Of a stretch of 64,000 nt of DNA, positions 54,481 to 63,121 are shown one piece after another. Location: the NCBI GenBank assembly GCA_039029395.1, contig JBCCGG010000005.1, positions 1-64,000 on the forward strand, written 5' to 3'. Positions within the stretch are counted from its first letter, which is position 1. The number at the start of each line of letters is the position of its first letter. Source of the stretch: JBCCGG01 sp039029395 (GTDB lineage: Bacteria > Pseudomonadota > Alphaproteobacteria > Kiloniellales > JAKSDN01). A program made the translations under genes and the position numbers. The notes under the pieces were generated by a model. It had not been told where the DNA came from and did not search any database. It saw only the letters and a list, made by a program, of their open reading frames with translations.

Positions 54481-55205
54481 GCGAGTCCAATCCATTGGGC
54501 GGCCGCCTGGCCGGCCGCATCGCTCTCGTGACCGGCGCCTCGCGTGGCATCGGCGCGGAGGTCGCTAAACGCTACGCCAAGGAGGGCGCCCAGGTGATCC
54601 TGGTGGCGCGCACTCAAGGCGGCCTCGACGAGGTCGGCGAAGCCATGCTCGAGATTGGCGATCAGCAGCCGGTCATGGCGCCATTGGACCTGCGCGACGG
54701 CGAGATGGTCGACCGGCTCGGTGCCTCGATTTACCAACAGTTCGGCCGGCTGGACGTGCTGGTCGGCAACGCCGGCGTGCTCGGCACCCTGTCGCCGGTC
54801 GGGCATATCGCGCCCAAGGTTTGGGACGAGACCATCGCGGTCAATCTGACCGCCAACTGGCGGCTGCTGCGCAGCCTGGATCCCTTGCTGCGCCAATCTG
54901 AGGCCGGCCGGGCGATCTTCGTGACCTCGGGCGCGGCCAGGTCGCCCAAGGCCTACTGGGGGGCCTATGCCGCCAGCAAGGCGGCGCTCGAGACCTTGGT
55001 CATGGCCTATGCCGCGGAGATCACCAAAACCAACGTCAAGGCCAACATCATCGACCCGGGCCGCAGCCGCACCGCCATGCGTGCCCAGGCCTACCCGGGC
55101 GAGGATCCCATGACCCTGGTCCACCCCTCCGAGATCACCGAGGCCTTCGTCGAGCTCGCCACCGCCGACTGCCAACGCTCGGGCGAGGTTGTACCGGTCT
55201 ACTGA
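54477..55205 (+). CDS. SDR family oxidoreductase
   Basis: A 242-residue short-chain dehydrogenase. ALVTGASRGIGAEVA binds the cofactor, VLVGNAGVLGT carries the NAG motif, VTSGAARSPK the catalytic Ser and YAASKAAL the Tyr-x3-Lys. It resembles YciK-like reductases, which often sit near purF in alphaproteobacteria. Coupled by ATGA overlap to the DUF2937 gene. Confidence 0.88.
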   Translation: MSESNPLGGRLAGRIALVTGASRGIGAEVAKRYAKEGAQVILVARTQGGLDEVGEAMLEIGDQQPVMAPLDLRDGEMVDRLGASIYQQFGRLDVLVGNAGVLGTLSPVGHIAPKVWDETIAVNLTANWRLLRSLDPLLRQSEAGRAIFVTSGAARSPKAYWGAYAASKAALETLVMAYAAEITKTNVKANIIDPGRSRTAMRAQAYPGEDPMTLVHPSEITEAFVELATADCQRSGEVVPVY

Positions 55206-55214
55206 ACCCCGGTC

Positions 55215-56525
55215 TCAAAAATCGATACTGATCTCGATCCCGAAGACGGCGGCATCGTCGATCTCGCCGGTGCCGCCGGGGTTGAAGACGTACTGGAAAT
55301 CCGGCGTGATGTAGAACCAGGGCGCGAGCTGGAGCCGGTGGTTGAGCTCGAGCACCAGCTCGTAGCTTTGGTCCGGCAAATCGTCGCTGAACAAACCGTA
55401 GTAGAGCCCAAGTGCGGTGATGTCCCGGTCGCGCTCGGGAATCAGGCCTTCGTAGACCAAGCCGCCATAGGCCGCGAAGGGTAGCGTGTTGACGCTTTCC
55501 AAGGGCGCTACAGTCAAGATCGCCCAGGGCGTCAGGCCCTGTCGGCTTTGGGTATCTTCCCGGTAGATCAGCTGCTCGGCCATGGCGTAGAAGCCGTAGT
55601 TGCCATCGCGCCGGCGCAAGGGATCGTCGAGGCGCGTGAAGTCGCTGCTGTCGAAGTAGGCGCCGAGCGCATAATGGCCCGGCAGGGGGCCGCCATTGTG
55701 ACTATCGCCGAGGTCCGGCCGGAGCCCAACTTGGGCGATGGCCAACACGCCGTCACTGGGATTGAAGGTGAAGTCAACGCCATGACTGCCGTCGTCCTGA
55801 ACCGAGGGATCGGCATTGTAGGCAGCCAAGGACAGGTAGAGGTCCTTGCGCGGATGCAGAGTCACCCGCACACCCCACTGAGAAAAGGGATCTTCGGTGT
55901 ATGAAGGAATGTTGATGTCGAAGCTCTCAGGATTGCCGTTTATTGCACCGCCGACGTAATAGTCGAAGACAGTAGCCGCGGCGAATGTCGCGCCGGTCGT
56001 GATGCGCCCGAGCGCGATGTTCACCGAGTCGTGCCAGAGCGATTGCTCGAGAAAGAGCGCGCTAAGGCGCACGTCGTTGCCAGTGAAAATCTGCGAGGCG
56101 GTGAAAATGTTGCCGATATCATCAGCCGAAAGATCCCGACCGTCGCTCCAGGAGCCGGCGGCGTAGAGGCTCAAGCCCTGGAGGCCGGCCAATGTCCCAA
56201 GATCGAATTCAAGAGAGCCGTAGAGCACGGCGGCATAGGCTTCGCCATGGGACAGGCCACCAATCGGGTTGGCCAGCAGGTCGGTGGTGTAGTTGGCCTC
56301 AGGAGTCACACCCTCTTTTTTGAGAGCACTCCGTGCGCCGCCCCAATCGCCGGTTGCCGTGTCCTGCGCCAGCCAGGCCGCAAGGGTGTCGTCGGCCGAA
56401 GCGCCGTCGGCGCCGCCAACGAGCGCGCATAAAGCCACGCCGGCCAAAACACCCCTTGAGATCACGGCCACAGTCGCCCCCGCAAAACAGTTCGGGAGTC
56501 TGAAGCGGTCAGTGGTCGTGCGCAA
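55215..56525 (-). CDS. OprB-like carbohydrate porin
   Basis: A 436-residue outer-membrane beta-barrel ending in Phe, as BAM substrates do. WLAQDTATGDWGGARSALKK is the OprB-type start after the signal peptide. TTG at 56525 is the frame start; an internal GTG (about residue 20, VAVISRGVLAGV) would give a cleaner signal peptide of about 26 residues. It follows der by 18 bases on the same strand, and the neighbouring bamB acts in placing such proteins. Confidence 0.82.
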   Translation of the reverse strand: MRTTTDRFRLPNCFAGATVAVISRGVLAGVALCALVGGADGASADDTLAAWLAQDTATGDWGGARSALKKEGVTPEANYTTDLLANPIGGLSHGEAYAAVLYGSLEFDLGTLAGLQGLSLYAAGSWSDGRDLSADDIGNIFTASQIFTGNDVRLSALFLEQSLWHDSVNIALGRITTGATFAAATVFDYYVGGAINGNPESFDINIPSYTEDPFSQWGVRVTLHPRKDLYLSLAAYNADPSVQDDGSHGVDFTFNPSDGVLAIAQVGLRPDLGDSHNGGPLPGHYALGAYFDSSDFTRLDDPLRRRDGNYGFYAMAEQLIYREDTQSRQGLTPWAILTVAPLESVNTLPFAAYGGLVYEGLIPERDRDITALGLYYGLFSDDLPDQSYELVLELNHRLQLAPWFYITPDFQYVFNPGGTGEIDDAAVFGIEISIDF

Positions 56526-56543
56526 GCGGCAAGGAAGGAGACC

Positions 56544-57902
56544 TCAGTCCTTGGCGTAGGGGTTCTTCCCTTTGCGCAGACGCAAACGAAGCGGCGTGCC
56601 GGGTAGGGCAAAGGTCTCGCGCAGGCTCTTTTCCAGATAGCGCAGATAAGAATCCGGCAGCTCGGACGGCCGGGTGCAGAAAATTGCGAAGGTCGGCGGC
56701 CGGGACTTGGCCTGGGTCATGTATTTAAGGCGCAGACGCCGACCTTGGGGCGCGGGCGGCGGATGGGCCTGACTGGCACCCTCCAGCCAGCGGTTCAACT
56801 CGGCAGTCGGGATGCGCCTGTTCCACACGTCGTAGGCCGCTAGGACCGCATCCATCAAAGCTTCCAGCTTGCTACCCTGCAAAGCCGAGAGCATGACAAG
56901 GGGAACCCCCTTAACCTGGGTCAAGGAGGTCGCGAGCCGGTCGTCGATTGCCCGCCGGGTGGCCGCTCGATCCTCGCAGAGATCCCACTTGTTGACCGCG
57001 ATCACCAGGGCGCGGCCTTCATCGATGACCTGGCGGGCAATGGTCAGGTCCTGCTTTTCCAGGGGCATTTGAGCATCGATCACGAGCACCACGACTTCGG
57101 CGAAACGCACGGCGCGCAAGGCATCGGCGACCGACAGCTTCTCGAGTTTCTGGGTGACACGCGGCCTGCGCCTGAGACCCGCCGTATCGACCAAATGCAG
57201 AGCCCGGCCCTTGTAGCTCCAGTCGACCGTGATCGCGTCGCGGGTGATGCCGGCTTCGGGACCGGTCAGCAGGCGCGGCGCGCCGATTAGCGCGTTGACC
57301 AATGTCGACTTGCCGACGTTGGGCCGACCGACGATGGCAAGCTGCAGCGGGCCCGCTTCTTGAGGCTCAGCCTCCTCTGGCTCAGCTTCTACCTCATCAG
57401 GTGCGCGCAGCGCCGTAAGCGCGTCGTGCAGGTCGGCCAGGCCCTCGCCGTGCTCGGCCGAGATCGGCACCGGATCGCCCAGGCCAAAGGCGTAAGCCTC
57501 GGCCAAGCCGGACTCGCCCTTGCTGCCCTCGCACTTGTTGGCGACCACGATCACCGGCGTGTCGTCCCGGCGCAGCCAGCGCACGAAGTGCTCGTCCTGA
57601 GGCGTCACGCCAGCCCGGCCATCGATCAGAAAAAGCGCCACGTCGGCGTCTCTTAAGGCCTGTTCTGTCTGGGCGCGCATGCGACCTTCGAGACTGTCGT
57701 CGAAGGCCTCCTCCAATCCGGCGGTGTCGATCACCCGGAAGCTCAAGTCGTAGAGGCTGCCCTCGGCCTCGCGCCGGTCGCGGGTCACCCCCGGCTCATC
57801 GTCGACCAAGGCAAGGCGGCGGCCCACCAGGCGGTTGAACAGGGTCGACTTACCGACATTCGGCCGCCCGATGATGGCGACGGTGAAGGGCGCTTGGGGC
57901 AT
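56544..57902 (-). CDS. der: Ribosome-assembly GTPase Der (EngA)
   Basis: A 452-residue protein with two GTPase domains: GRPNVGKSTLFNRLVGRR (about 11-28) with DEPGVTRD, and GRPNVGKSTLVNALIG in the second, plus NKCE and NKWD. A C-terminal KH-like domain follows. It acts in 50S subunit maturation. The linker of 25-30 residues is rich in Glu (VEAEPEEAEPQEAG), as is usual. Confidence 0.95.
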   Translation of the reverse strand: MPQAPFTVAIIGRPNVGKSTLFNRLVGRRLALVDDEPGVTRDRREAEGSLYDLSFRVIDTAGLEEAFDDSLEGRMRAQTEQALRDADVALFLIDGRAGVTPQDEHFVRWLRRDDTPVIVVANKCEGSKGESGLAEAYAFGLGDPVPISAEHGEGLADLHDALTALRAPDEVEAEPEEAEPQEAGPLQLAIVGRPNVGKSTLVNALIGAPRLLTGPEAGITRDAITVDWSYKGRALHLVDTAGLRRRPRVTQKLEKLSVADALRAVRFAEVVVLVIDAQMPLEKQDLTIARQVIDEGRALVIAVNKWDLCEDRAATRRAIDDRLATSLTQVKGVPLVMLSALQGSKLEALMDAVLAAYDVWNRRIPTAELNRWLEGASQAHPPPAPQGRRLRLKYMTQAKSRPPTFAIFCTRPSELPDSYLRYLEKSLRETFALPGTPLRLRLRKGKNPYAKD

Positions 57903-57909
57903 GATCGGG

Positions 57910-59241
57910 TTAGCGCAGAGCGACCAGCTCGGCGTCGTCCATCACGAAATAGAGCGTGCGCTCGGCGATCACAGGCGCGACCGCCGGGGTGCCCGGAAGA
58001 TCTATGGTGCCGAGCGGGCTGCCGTCATAGGGCGAGATCGAAACCGCGACGCCGTGGGAGCCGGCGATGATCAAGCGGTTGCCAGCCAGGATCGGGCCGA
58101 CCCAGCGGATCGGGTCTTCCTTGTCCTCCGGGTCTTCGAACTGGGGCAAGGGCCGAACCCAGCGGATCCGGCCGTCCCGGCGCCACAGACAAACCACCTG
58201 GGCATCGTTGGTTAGAAGATAGATGAAATCCCCGGCGACCCAGGGCATCTGTACGCCGCCCAGTTCGGCGTCCCAAACCCGCTCGCCGCGCCTCAAATCG
58301 ATTGCCGCCATGGTGCCGGAGTGGCTGACCGCGAGAACCACGTCACGGTCGATCACCGGAAGGCCACGGATGTGCGCCAAGTCGCCGATCGGGTCGACCC
58401 GGTTGATCGCCGAGAGGCCGTCGGTCCAAAGCACCCGCCCGTTCTCGGCCAGCATGGAGAAAATCTCGCCCGAGGAGTACGGCACGATCACGGTCGAACC
58501 GGCGACCGCCGGGCTGGCCGCGCCCAAAAGGTGCGCTGTCTCCTGAATGCCGCTGTGCTCCCACAAGCGGCGGCCGTCGTCGGCCGCGAGCGCGAAAGCC
58601 CGATTGTCCAAGGTAATGACATAGACCCGCTCGCCGCTCACTGTCGGCGCCGCGCGCATCGGTCCAGGCACCTGCTGGGACCACACGATGTTGCCGTTGC
58701 CGGCGTCGAGCGCGAAGACCATGCCGAAGCCTGTGGTGACGAAAAGCCGGTCGTTGTAGAACGCCAGGCCGCCGCCGAAAAATCCGTCGTCCTCCTCGTC
58801 GATCTCCAGGTCGACTTCCCACAGGACCCGGCCGTTCGAGGTGTCGAAGGCGCTGATCAGCGAGCGGGAATCCATGGTGAAGACCCGGTTGCCGAACACG
58901 ATCGGTTGGGCCAGAACTTGGCGGTCATCGTCAGAGCCGTCGCCGATGCTGACCCGCCAGACCTCGCGTGGCTGGTCGGTCAGCTCCAGGTGATACATGG
59001 CGTGGGTTGGCACGCCGCCAGCCTGGCTCCAATCTGCGTTGGTGTAGGGTTTAGGCAGCAGGACCTCCAGATTGGCCAGCGCCGGGTCGGATTCCAGGCT
59101 CTGGTTGAAGGTCATGATCGAGATCCGCTTGCCGGGCAGCGGCGGCTCTTCGCTAGAGAAAAAGTCGAACTGCTCGCAGCCGCTCAGCAAAACAGCGGTG
59201 ATCCCTGCCAAGGTCCAGGCCAGTGTGCGCCGGCCGACCAT
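57910..59241 (-). CDS. bamB: Outer-membrane assembly lipoprotein BamB
   Basis: A 443-residue beta-propeller of PQQ-like repeats, part of the BAM complex that inserts outer-membrane proteins. The lipobox LLSGC (Cys about residue 22) makes it a lipoprotein. VYVITLDNRAFALAADDGR and AIDLRRGERVWDAELGG are propeller repeats. It lies seven bases before der and two bases after the YfgM-like gene. Confidence 0.93.
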   Translation of the reverse strand: MVGRRTLAWTLAGITAVLLSGCEQFDFFSSEEPPLPGKRISIMTFNQSLESDPALANLEVLLPKPYTNADWSQAGGVPTHAMYHLELTDQPREVWRVSIGDGSDDDRQVLAQPIVFGNRVFTMDSRSLISAFDTSNGRVLWEVDLEIDEEDDGFFGGGLAFYNDRLFVTTGFGMVFALDAGNGNIVWSQQVPGPMRAAPTVSGERVYVITLDNRAFALAADDGRRLWEHSGIQETAHLLGAASPAVAGSTVIVPYSSGEIFSMLAENGRVLWTDGLSAINRVDPIGDLAHIRGLPVIDRDVVLAVSHSGTMAAIDLRRGERVWDAELGGVQMPWVAGDFIYLLTNDAQVVCLWRRDGRIRWVRPLPQFEDPEDKEDPIRWVGPILAGNRLIIAGSHGVAVSISPYDGSPLGTIDLPGTPAVAPVIAERTLYFVMDDAELVALR

Positions 59242-59243
59242 GG

Positions 59244-59885
59244 CTATTCCTCCAGCGCGGCCAACATGCGCGCCGCGCGGCCGCGCACACCGACAGGAGC
59301 GGTCGGATCGTCGGCGATCAGCGTGTAGAGCGATGTCGCCCGGGCCTGGTCGCCCTGGCGCAAGGCGATCGCCGCGCTCAGCTCCATGGCGAGTGGCCGA
59401 TAGGCATTGCCTGCCTCGGTCAAGGGCTGCAGCTTGGCTTCCAGGGCCGCCGCATCGCCGTCGTTGATCTGATGCATCACAGACAGCAGCGTCGCGACCC
59501 CTCGGAAGGCCGGGCTGGTGGCGCTGTCGGCGGCAAGCCGGTCCCAGATCGCCACGGCGGCGGCAACATCGTCGTCCGCGGCTAGAAGGCGGGCTTCGTT
59601 GAAGGACGCAAGCACCCCGTAGCCGCCGCCCTCGGACGAAAGGGCACCGAGCTCAGCGACCGCCCCCAGATCGTCGCCTTCGTTCAACAGAGTGAGGGCG
59701 TTGGTGAAGCGTTCGGAACTCTCCAGGCGCTGGTTCTGCTGCCAGGTCTGCCAAACCTGGAAGCCCACGGTCACTAAGAGGATGATCGCAGCGGCCGCCG
59801 CGACGGGCTTCCAGTAGCGGTGCGCCATCTCTGTCGCACGGTCGCGACGGAGGTCCTCATCTACTTCCTTGAATATGTCTGACAC
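59244..59885 (-). CDS. YfgM-like TPR membrane protein
   Basis: A 213-residue protein with one N-terminal helix (AAAAAIILLVTVGFQVWQTW) and a periplasmic tetratricopeptide-like region, in the DUF2133/YfgM family. MSDIFKEVDEDLRRDRATEM is the typical cytoplasmic start. YfgM interacts with the Sec translocon and periplasmic chaperones in E. coli; the yfgM-bamB-der order is the same here. It is the first gene of the operon. Confidence 0.85.
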   Translation of the reverse strand: MSDIFKEVDEDLRRDRATEMAHRYWKPVAAAAAIILLVTVGFQVWQTWQQNQRLESSERFTNALTLLNEGDDLGAVAELGALSSEGGGYGVLASFNEARLLAADDDVAAAVAIWDRLAADSATSPAFRGVATLLSVMHQINDGDAAALEAKLQPLTEAGNAYRPLAMELSAAIALRQGDQARATSLYTLIADDPTAPVGVRGRAARMLAALEE

Positions 59886-60251
59886 GACCAGTCCGGCTCC
59901 AGTTTATGAGCGCTTCGTTGGTTTCGGGAGCGACTGCTCCCGATACAGGCTTGGGCGCTGCCTTGCAATAGAGAATGGGTCGCCGAAGGGCTCGGCTTGC
60001 GCAACCGTGAAGCCAAGCGCCGATGGGTGGGGCCCAGCCGGCGAGCTTCTTCTATTGAAGATTGACCGTGCGATGGCAATTACACTAATGATTGGGAATT
60101 GCTCGAGTATTGGAGTGTTTCGTCTAGGGCGCCTCGCGACCTGCGGGTCTCATATTTGGGCCGAAATTTCCCCGATTTGCGCCATCGAACACGCCGACTC
60201 GCTGGACGTGAGACTCGATTTGGTAGACACTAGGACCCATATACCTCGTCA
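59886..60251. other. Intergenic region before DUF2794
   Basis: No RNA gene or likely coding sequence is seen in this 366-base gap. A plus-strand open frame covers it, but its sequence looks random and it overlaps the start of the YfgM-like gene. The gap probably holds divergent promoters; no clear sigma-70 pair could be chosen. Confidence 0.35.
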
Positions 60252-60629
60252 ATGAACATAAAAAAGGGGCCGATTGCGCAGATGGGGAAACTGCACCGTT
60301 TACGGGACGTTGGGCGTCCCGCACGCCGTCCTCACAGACAGACTTTCTTCAGTCGCGCCGAGCTCAATCAGCTACTCTCTCTCTATAGCCGCCGGGTCAT
60401 GAGCGGCGAATGGCGCGACTATGCGATCGACCAACAGGGCGATACGGCCATGTTTTCGGTCTATCGTCACGCCCACGAGCGCCCGCTCTATACGATTGCG
60501 AAGAAATCCGGGGCAAATGGTCGTGGAACCGAGTTTTGGGTGTGCCGCGACCGCGAGCGGCTGGCGAGCACCGCGTGCCTCGCCGAGGCTTTGACGGTCT
60601 TCCGACCGGCCTTGCGCGTGGTCAGTTGA
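60252..60629 (+). CDS. DUF2794 family protein
   Basis: A 125-residue protein with the DUF2794 core: FFSRAELNQLLSLYSRRVMS, then SGEWRDYAIDQQGDTAMFSV and RPLYTIAKK. This family is largely confined to alphaproteobacteria; no function is known. A second ATG at 60282 would remove ten residues and may be the true start. No membrane or signal segment. Confidence 0.8.
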   Translation: MNIKKGPIAQMGKLHRLRDVGRPARRPHRQTFFSRAELNQLLSLYSRRVMSGEWRDYAIDQQGDTAMFSVYRHAHERPLYTIAKKSGANGRGTEFWVCRDRERLASTACLAEALTVFRPALRVVS

Positions 60630-60644
60630 GCCCTACATCGAGGC

Positions 60645-60767
60645 TTAGTTAAACAGCAAAAGCACCGCGGCGAGCACCGCGACGCCAACCACGATGCCCT
60701 GTATCCAATGAAGGGCCCGCCGGCTGCCATCGTGGCGCAAGCGGCTTTGCGTAACGGATCGATACAT
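60645..60767 (-). CDS. Small single-span membrane protein, 40 residues
   Basis: ATG at 60767 with GGGGAGA six bases upstream, to TAA at 60645. A basic N-terminus (SRLRHDGSRRALHW) is followed by one hydrophobic helix (GIVVGVAVLAAVLLLF) to the end: a short tail-anchored membrane protein. No family recognised. The gene is divergent from the nitrile hydratase operon. An upstream ATG at 60785 would add six residues. Confidence 0.45.
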   Translation of the reverse strand: MYRSVTQSRLRHDGSRRALHWIQGIVVGVAVLAAVLLLFN

Positions 60768-60817
60768 GGCCGTCTCCCCAAGCATCGGCCTGCCGCGCTC
60801 TAGCCCGCGACATTCCC

Positions 60818-60842
60818 AGTATCTCCAGTACCCGGAGATACT
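60818..60842. promoter_or_regulatory. 25-bp perfect dyad upstream of the nitrile hydratase genes
   Basis: AGTATCTCC and GGAGATACT are perfect nine-base arms around AGTACCC. It stands midway between the divergent small membrane gene and the nitrile hydratase operon. Its size and symmetry resemble an activator or MerR-type operator; no regulator gene adjoins it. Confidence 0.45.
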
Positions 60843-60936
60843 ATAGCACGTTTTCGTCAGCCCGCATCCATCGTCTTGTCGGGCCTCGATCGATCGGGCA
60901 AGCTTGGCCGATGGAGACGTTGCGGGAGAGGCTGCC

Positions 60937-61266
60937 ATGAGCGATGCGGGGCGAGGCCATCACGACATGGGTGGGCTGCCAGCTGGTCCGGTTGAGCGCG
61001 ATGAGCACGACTACGCGCTGTGGGAGAAGCGGGTCGACGCCCTGATGATGTTGCTCGCCAGGCAAAAGCCGCCGCTGCTGCGGGTCGACGAGTTGCGCCG
61101 GGGCATCGAGCAGCTCGGCGCCAAGGCTTACGAAGAGATGACCTATTACGAGCGCTGGATGGCCTCGATCACCCATGTGCTTCTCAGCCGCGGCGTGATC
61201 ACCAGCGACGAGCTCGGCCGCAAGATGGCCGAGGTCGAGGCGCGCCACCAGGCATCGGCGCCGTGA
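60937..61266 (+). CDS. Nitrile hydratase beta-like protein, N-terminal half
   Basis: A 109-residue protein matching only the N-terminal helical part of nitrile hydratase beta: HHDMGGLPAGPVERDEHDYA near the start and a helical SITHVLLSRGVITSDELGRK. GGGAGAGG precedes the ATG at 60937. The C-terminal half is encoded by the next gene in another frame (GTGA overlap). Three-gene forms occur in thiocyanate hydrolase and toyocamycin nitrile hydratase. Confidence 0.8.
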   Translation: MSDAGRGHHDMGGLPAGPVERDEHDYALWEKRVDALMMLLARQKPPLLRVDELRRGIEQLGAKAYEEMTYYERWMASITHVLLSRGVITSDELGRKMAEVEARHQASAP

Positions 61267-61553
61267 GCAGCCGCTTTTCTCCAGGCGACCGCGTACGGGT
61301 ACGGTTGGCCTTTCCGTCGGGCCATATACGTACGCCATTCTATGCCCGTGGCAAGCGTGGCGTTGTGGAGCGCATCTGCGGTGCCTTCGCCAACCCCGAG
61401 GAGCTTGCCTTCGCCCGGGACGGCCTGCCGGAACGTCCGCTCTATCGGATCCGCTTCGCCCAGCGGGAGCTCTGGCCGAACTACGATGGCGTGGCCCACG
61501 ACACGGTCGACATCGAAATATTCGAGCACTGGCTGGAGCCCGATCATGACTGA
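61263..61553 (+). CDS. Nitrile hydratase beta-like protein, C-terminal half
   Basis: A 96-residue SH3-like barrel matching the C-terminal part of the beta subunit: RFSPGDRVRVRLAFPSGHIR, GKRGVVERICGAF and LYRIRFAQRELWPN are the conserved strands. It starts at GTG overlapping the previous stop and ends overlapping the alpha-subunit gene by eight bases, so all three are translationally coupled. Confidence 0.8.
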   Translation: MSSRFSPGDRVRVRLAFPSGHIRTPFYARGKRGVVERICGAFANPEELAFARDGLPERPLYRIRFAQRELWPNYDGVAHDTVDIEIFEHWLEPDHD

Positions 61554-62163
61554 CGCCCACGCACCTCACGCCCATCGGCCCGACCAGGACGGACCCTTGA
61601 CCTACTACCAGGTCATGGAGGAGGCGGTCCGCGAGCTTTTGATCGAAAAGGACCTGTTCAACGCCGACGACGTGCGCGCCGCGGTCGAGGCGATGGACGC
61701 GCGCAGCCCCGCCGTCGGCGCCAAGGTGGTGGCACGGGCCTGGTGCGATCCGGATTTCAAGGAGCGCCTTCTGGCCGACGGAACCGCGGCGTGCGAGGAG
61801 CTCGGCATCGAGATGGGAACCTTGCGTCTGGTTGTGGTGGAGAACGAGGCCAGGCTGCACAATGTCATCGTCTGCACCCTTTGCTCCTGCTACCCGCGCA
61901 ATCTGCTGGGCCTGCCGCCGGATTGGTACAAGCAGCGCGCCTACCGCTCCCGGGTGGTGCGCGAGCCACGCGCGGTGCTGCGCGAATTCGGCACGGAGAT
62001 ACCGGACGATTGGACGCTCCGGGTGCACGACAGCACCGCCGATATGCGCTACATGGTTCTGCCCGCCCGACCGGCCGGTACCGAAGGCTGGCCCGAGGAA
62101 AAGCTCGCCGAGCTGGTCACCCGGGACTGCATGATCGGAGTGACCCTGCCGAAGGCGCCCTAG
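61546..62163 (+). CDS. Nitrile hydratase alpha subunit, Co-type
   Basis: A 205-residue alpha subunit, the length of standard nitrile hydratases. The metal claw is C110-T-L-C113-S-C115 in VIVCTLCSCYPR; Thr at the second place marks the cobalt type (Ser marks iron), and Cys 113 and 115 are oxidised in active enzymes. GLPPDWYKQRAYRSRVVREP follows as in the family. It hydrates nitriles to amides; thiocyanate hydrolase activity is a possible alternative given the split beta. No metal-insertion activator gene is seen next to it. Confidence 0.85.
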   Translation: MTDAHAPHAHRPDQDGPLTYYQVMEEAVRELLIEKDLFNADDVRAAVEAMDARSPAVGAKVVARAWCDPDFKERLLADGTAACEELGIEMGTLRLVVVENEARLHNVIVCTLCSCYPRNLLGLPPDWYKQRAYRSRVVREPRAVLREFGTEIPDDWTLRVHDSTADMRYMVLPARPAGTEGWPEEKLAELVTRDCMIGVTLPKAP

Positions 62164-62164
62164 A

Positions 62165-62944
62165 TCAGCATGCTTTGATGGTCAGTCCCTGGGGCAGCAC
62201 CGTCCTGGCGTTGCCGCAGGCTTGGTCGAGCTGAGCTTGCGTGAGGCCGCTCGCCCCTGCCAGAAAGGCATCGGAAAGATCGGCCCCGGACAGGCGCGCG
62301 CCGCTTAGATCGGCCCGGGGCATGAAGGCGCGCAACAGAGTGTTCGTGAGATCGCTGCCCGAGAGGTTGGCCACGATCAATTGAGCGCCGACCAGGTTGG
62401 CGCCCGAGAGATCGGCACCCGAAAGGTCGCTTTGGGCCAACTCAGTCATCTCCAGGCGCGCGCCGGCCATGCGGGCCCCGGCCAGGCTGGCGTTGCCGAG
62501 GCTGGCGCCGGTCAGATCGGCCCCTTCGAGCCGTGCGCCGCCCAGGTGGGCCCGGGTCAGGCGCGCGCGCACCAGCGTGGCGTCGGTTAAATTGGCCTTG
62601 GCCAGATTGGCATCGAGCAGATCGGCAGTAGTGAGATCGGCGCCGCCGAGGTCGGCTTGCAGCAGGTTCGACACCGCCAGGCCAGCGCCCTTGAGACGGG
62701 CGCCGCGGAGATTCGCCATGGAGAGGTCGGCGCCGGCAAGGTCGGCGCGCGTCAAGTCGCGGCCGGCCAGCAGGGCCTCGCGCAAATCGCAGTCCCGGCA
62801 GGAGCCGCTATCGTTGAGGCGTGCCAAGTGGTCGGCCTCGAAGGCGCCGGCGCCCGAGCCAAGGACGCAGAACAGCACCGCCAGCACGCTCCAGGGGCGC
62901 GCGCGACCTGGCGCGGGTCTGGCTGGTCTCCAGAGGCTCACCAC
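62165..62944 (-). CDS. Exported pentapeptide-repeat protein
   Basis: A 259-residue protein with an N-terminal signal segment (about 18-34) and then some 35 pentapeptides of the A(D/N)LxX kind (ADLAGADLSMANLRGARLKG), which build a right-handed square beta-helix. A Cys pair (CRDCDLREALL) opens the repeat domain and a CGNARTVLPQGLTIKAC tail closes it. Most members are cytosolic; periplasmic location is uncommon. Function unknown. Confidence 0.8.
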   Translation of the reverse strand: MVSLWRPARPAPGRARPWSVLAVLFCVLGSGAGAFEADHLARLNDSGSCRDCDLREALLAGRDLTRADLAGADLSMANLRGARLKGAGLAVSNLLQADLGGADLTTADLLDANLAKANLTDATLVRARLTRAHLGGARLEGADLTGASLGNASLAGARMAGARLEMTELAQSDLSGADLSGANLVGAQLIVANLSGSDLTNTLLRAFMPRADLSGARLSGADLSDAFLAGASGLTQAQLDQACGNARTVLPQGLTIKAC

Positions 62945-63121
62945 GGCTATCCCCAGGCTTATTGAGGGCCGAGCTTGGAAGAGTGACCGAAGGTCGGGCC
63001 GAGCACAAGCATGGGCGACCGCGGGGTGACCCGCCGGTCGCTCTAGTTTGCCCTTTCGGGAGCCTAGGGACGGCCGGCGGTCAGCGCCGCTTCAGCCTGC
63101 CCCTTCGTCCAAGCCCCGGGC

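Noticed and set aside
59869..60255. 128-codon plus-strand frame before DUF2794
   Set aside because: It overlaps the start of the YfgM-like gene, lacks codon bias and a domain, and has no ribosome site.
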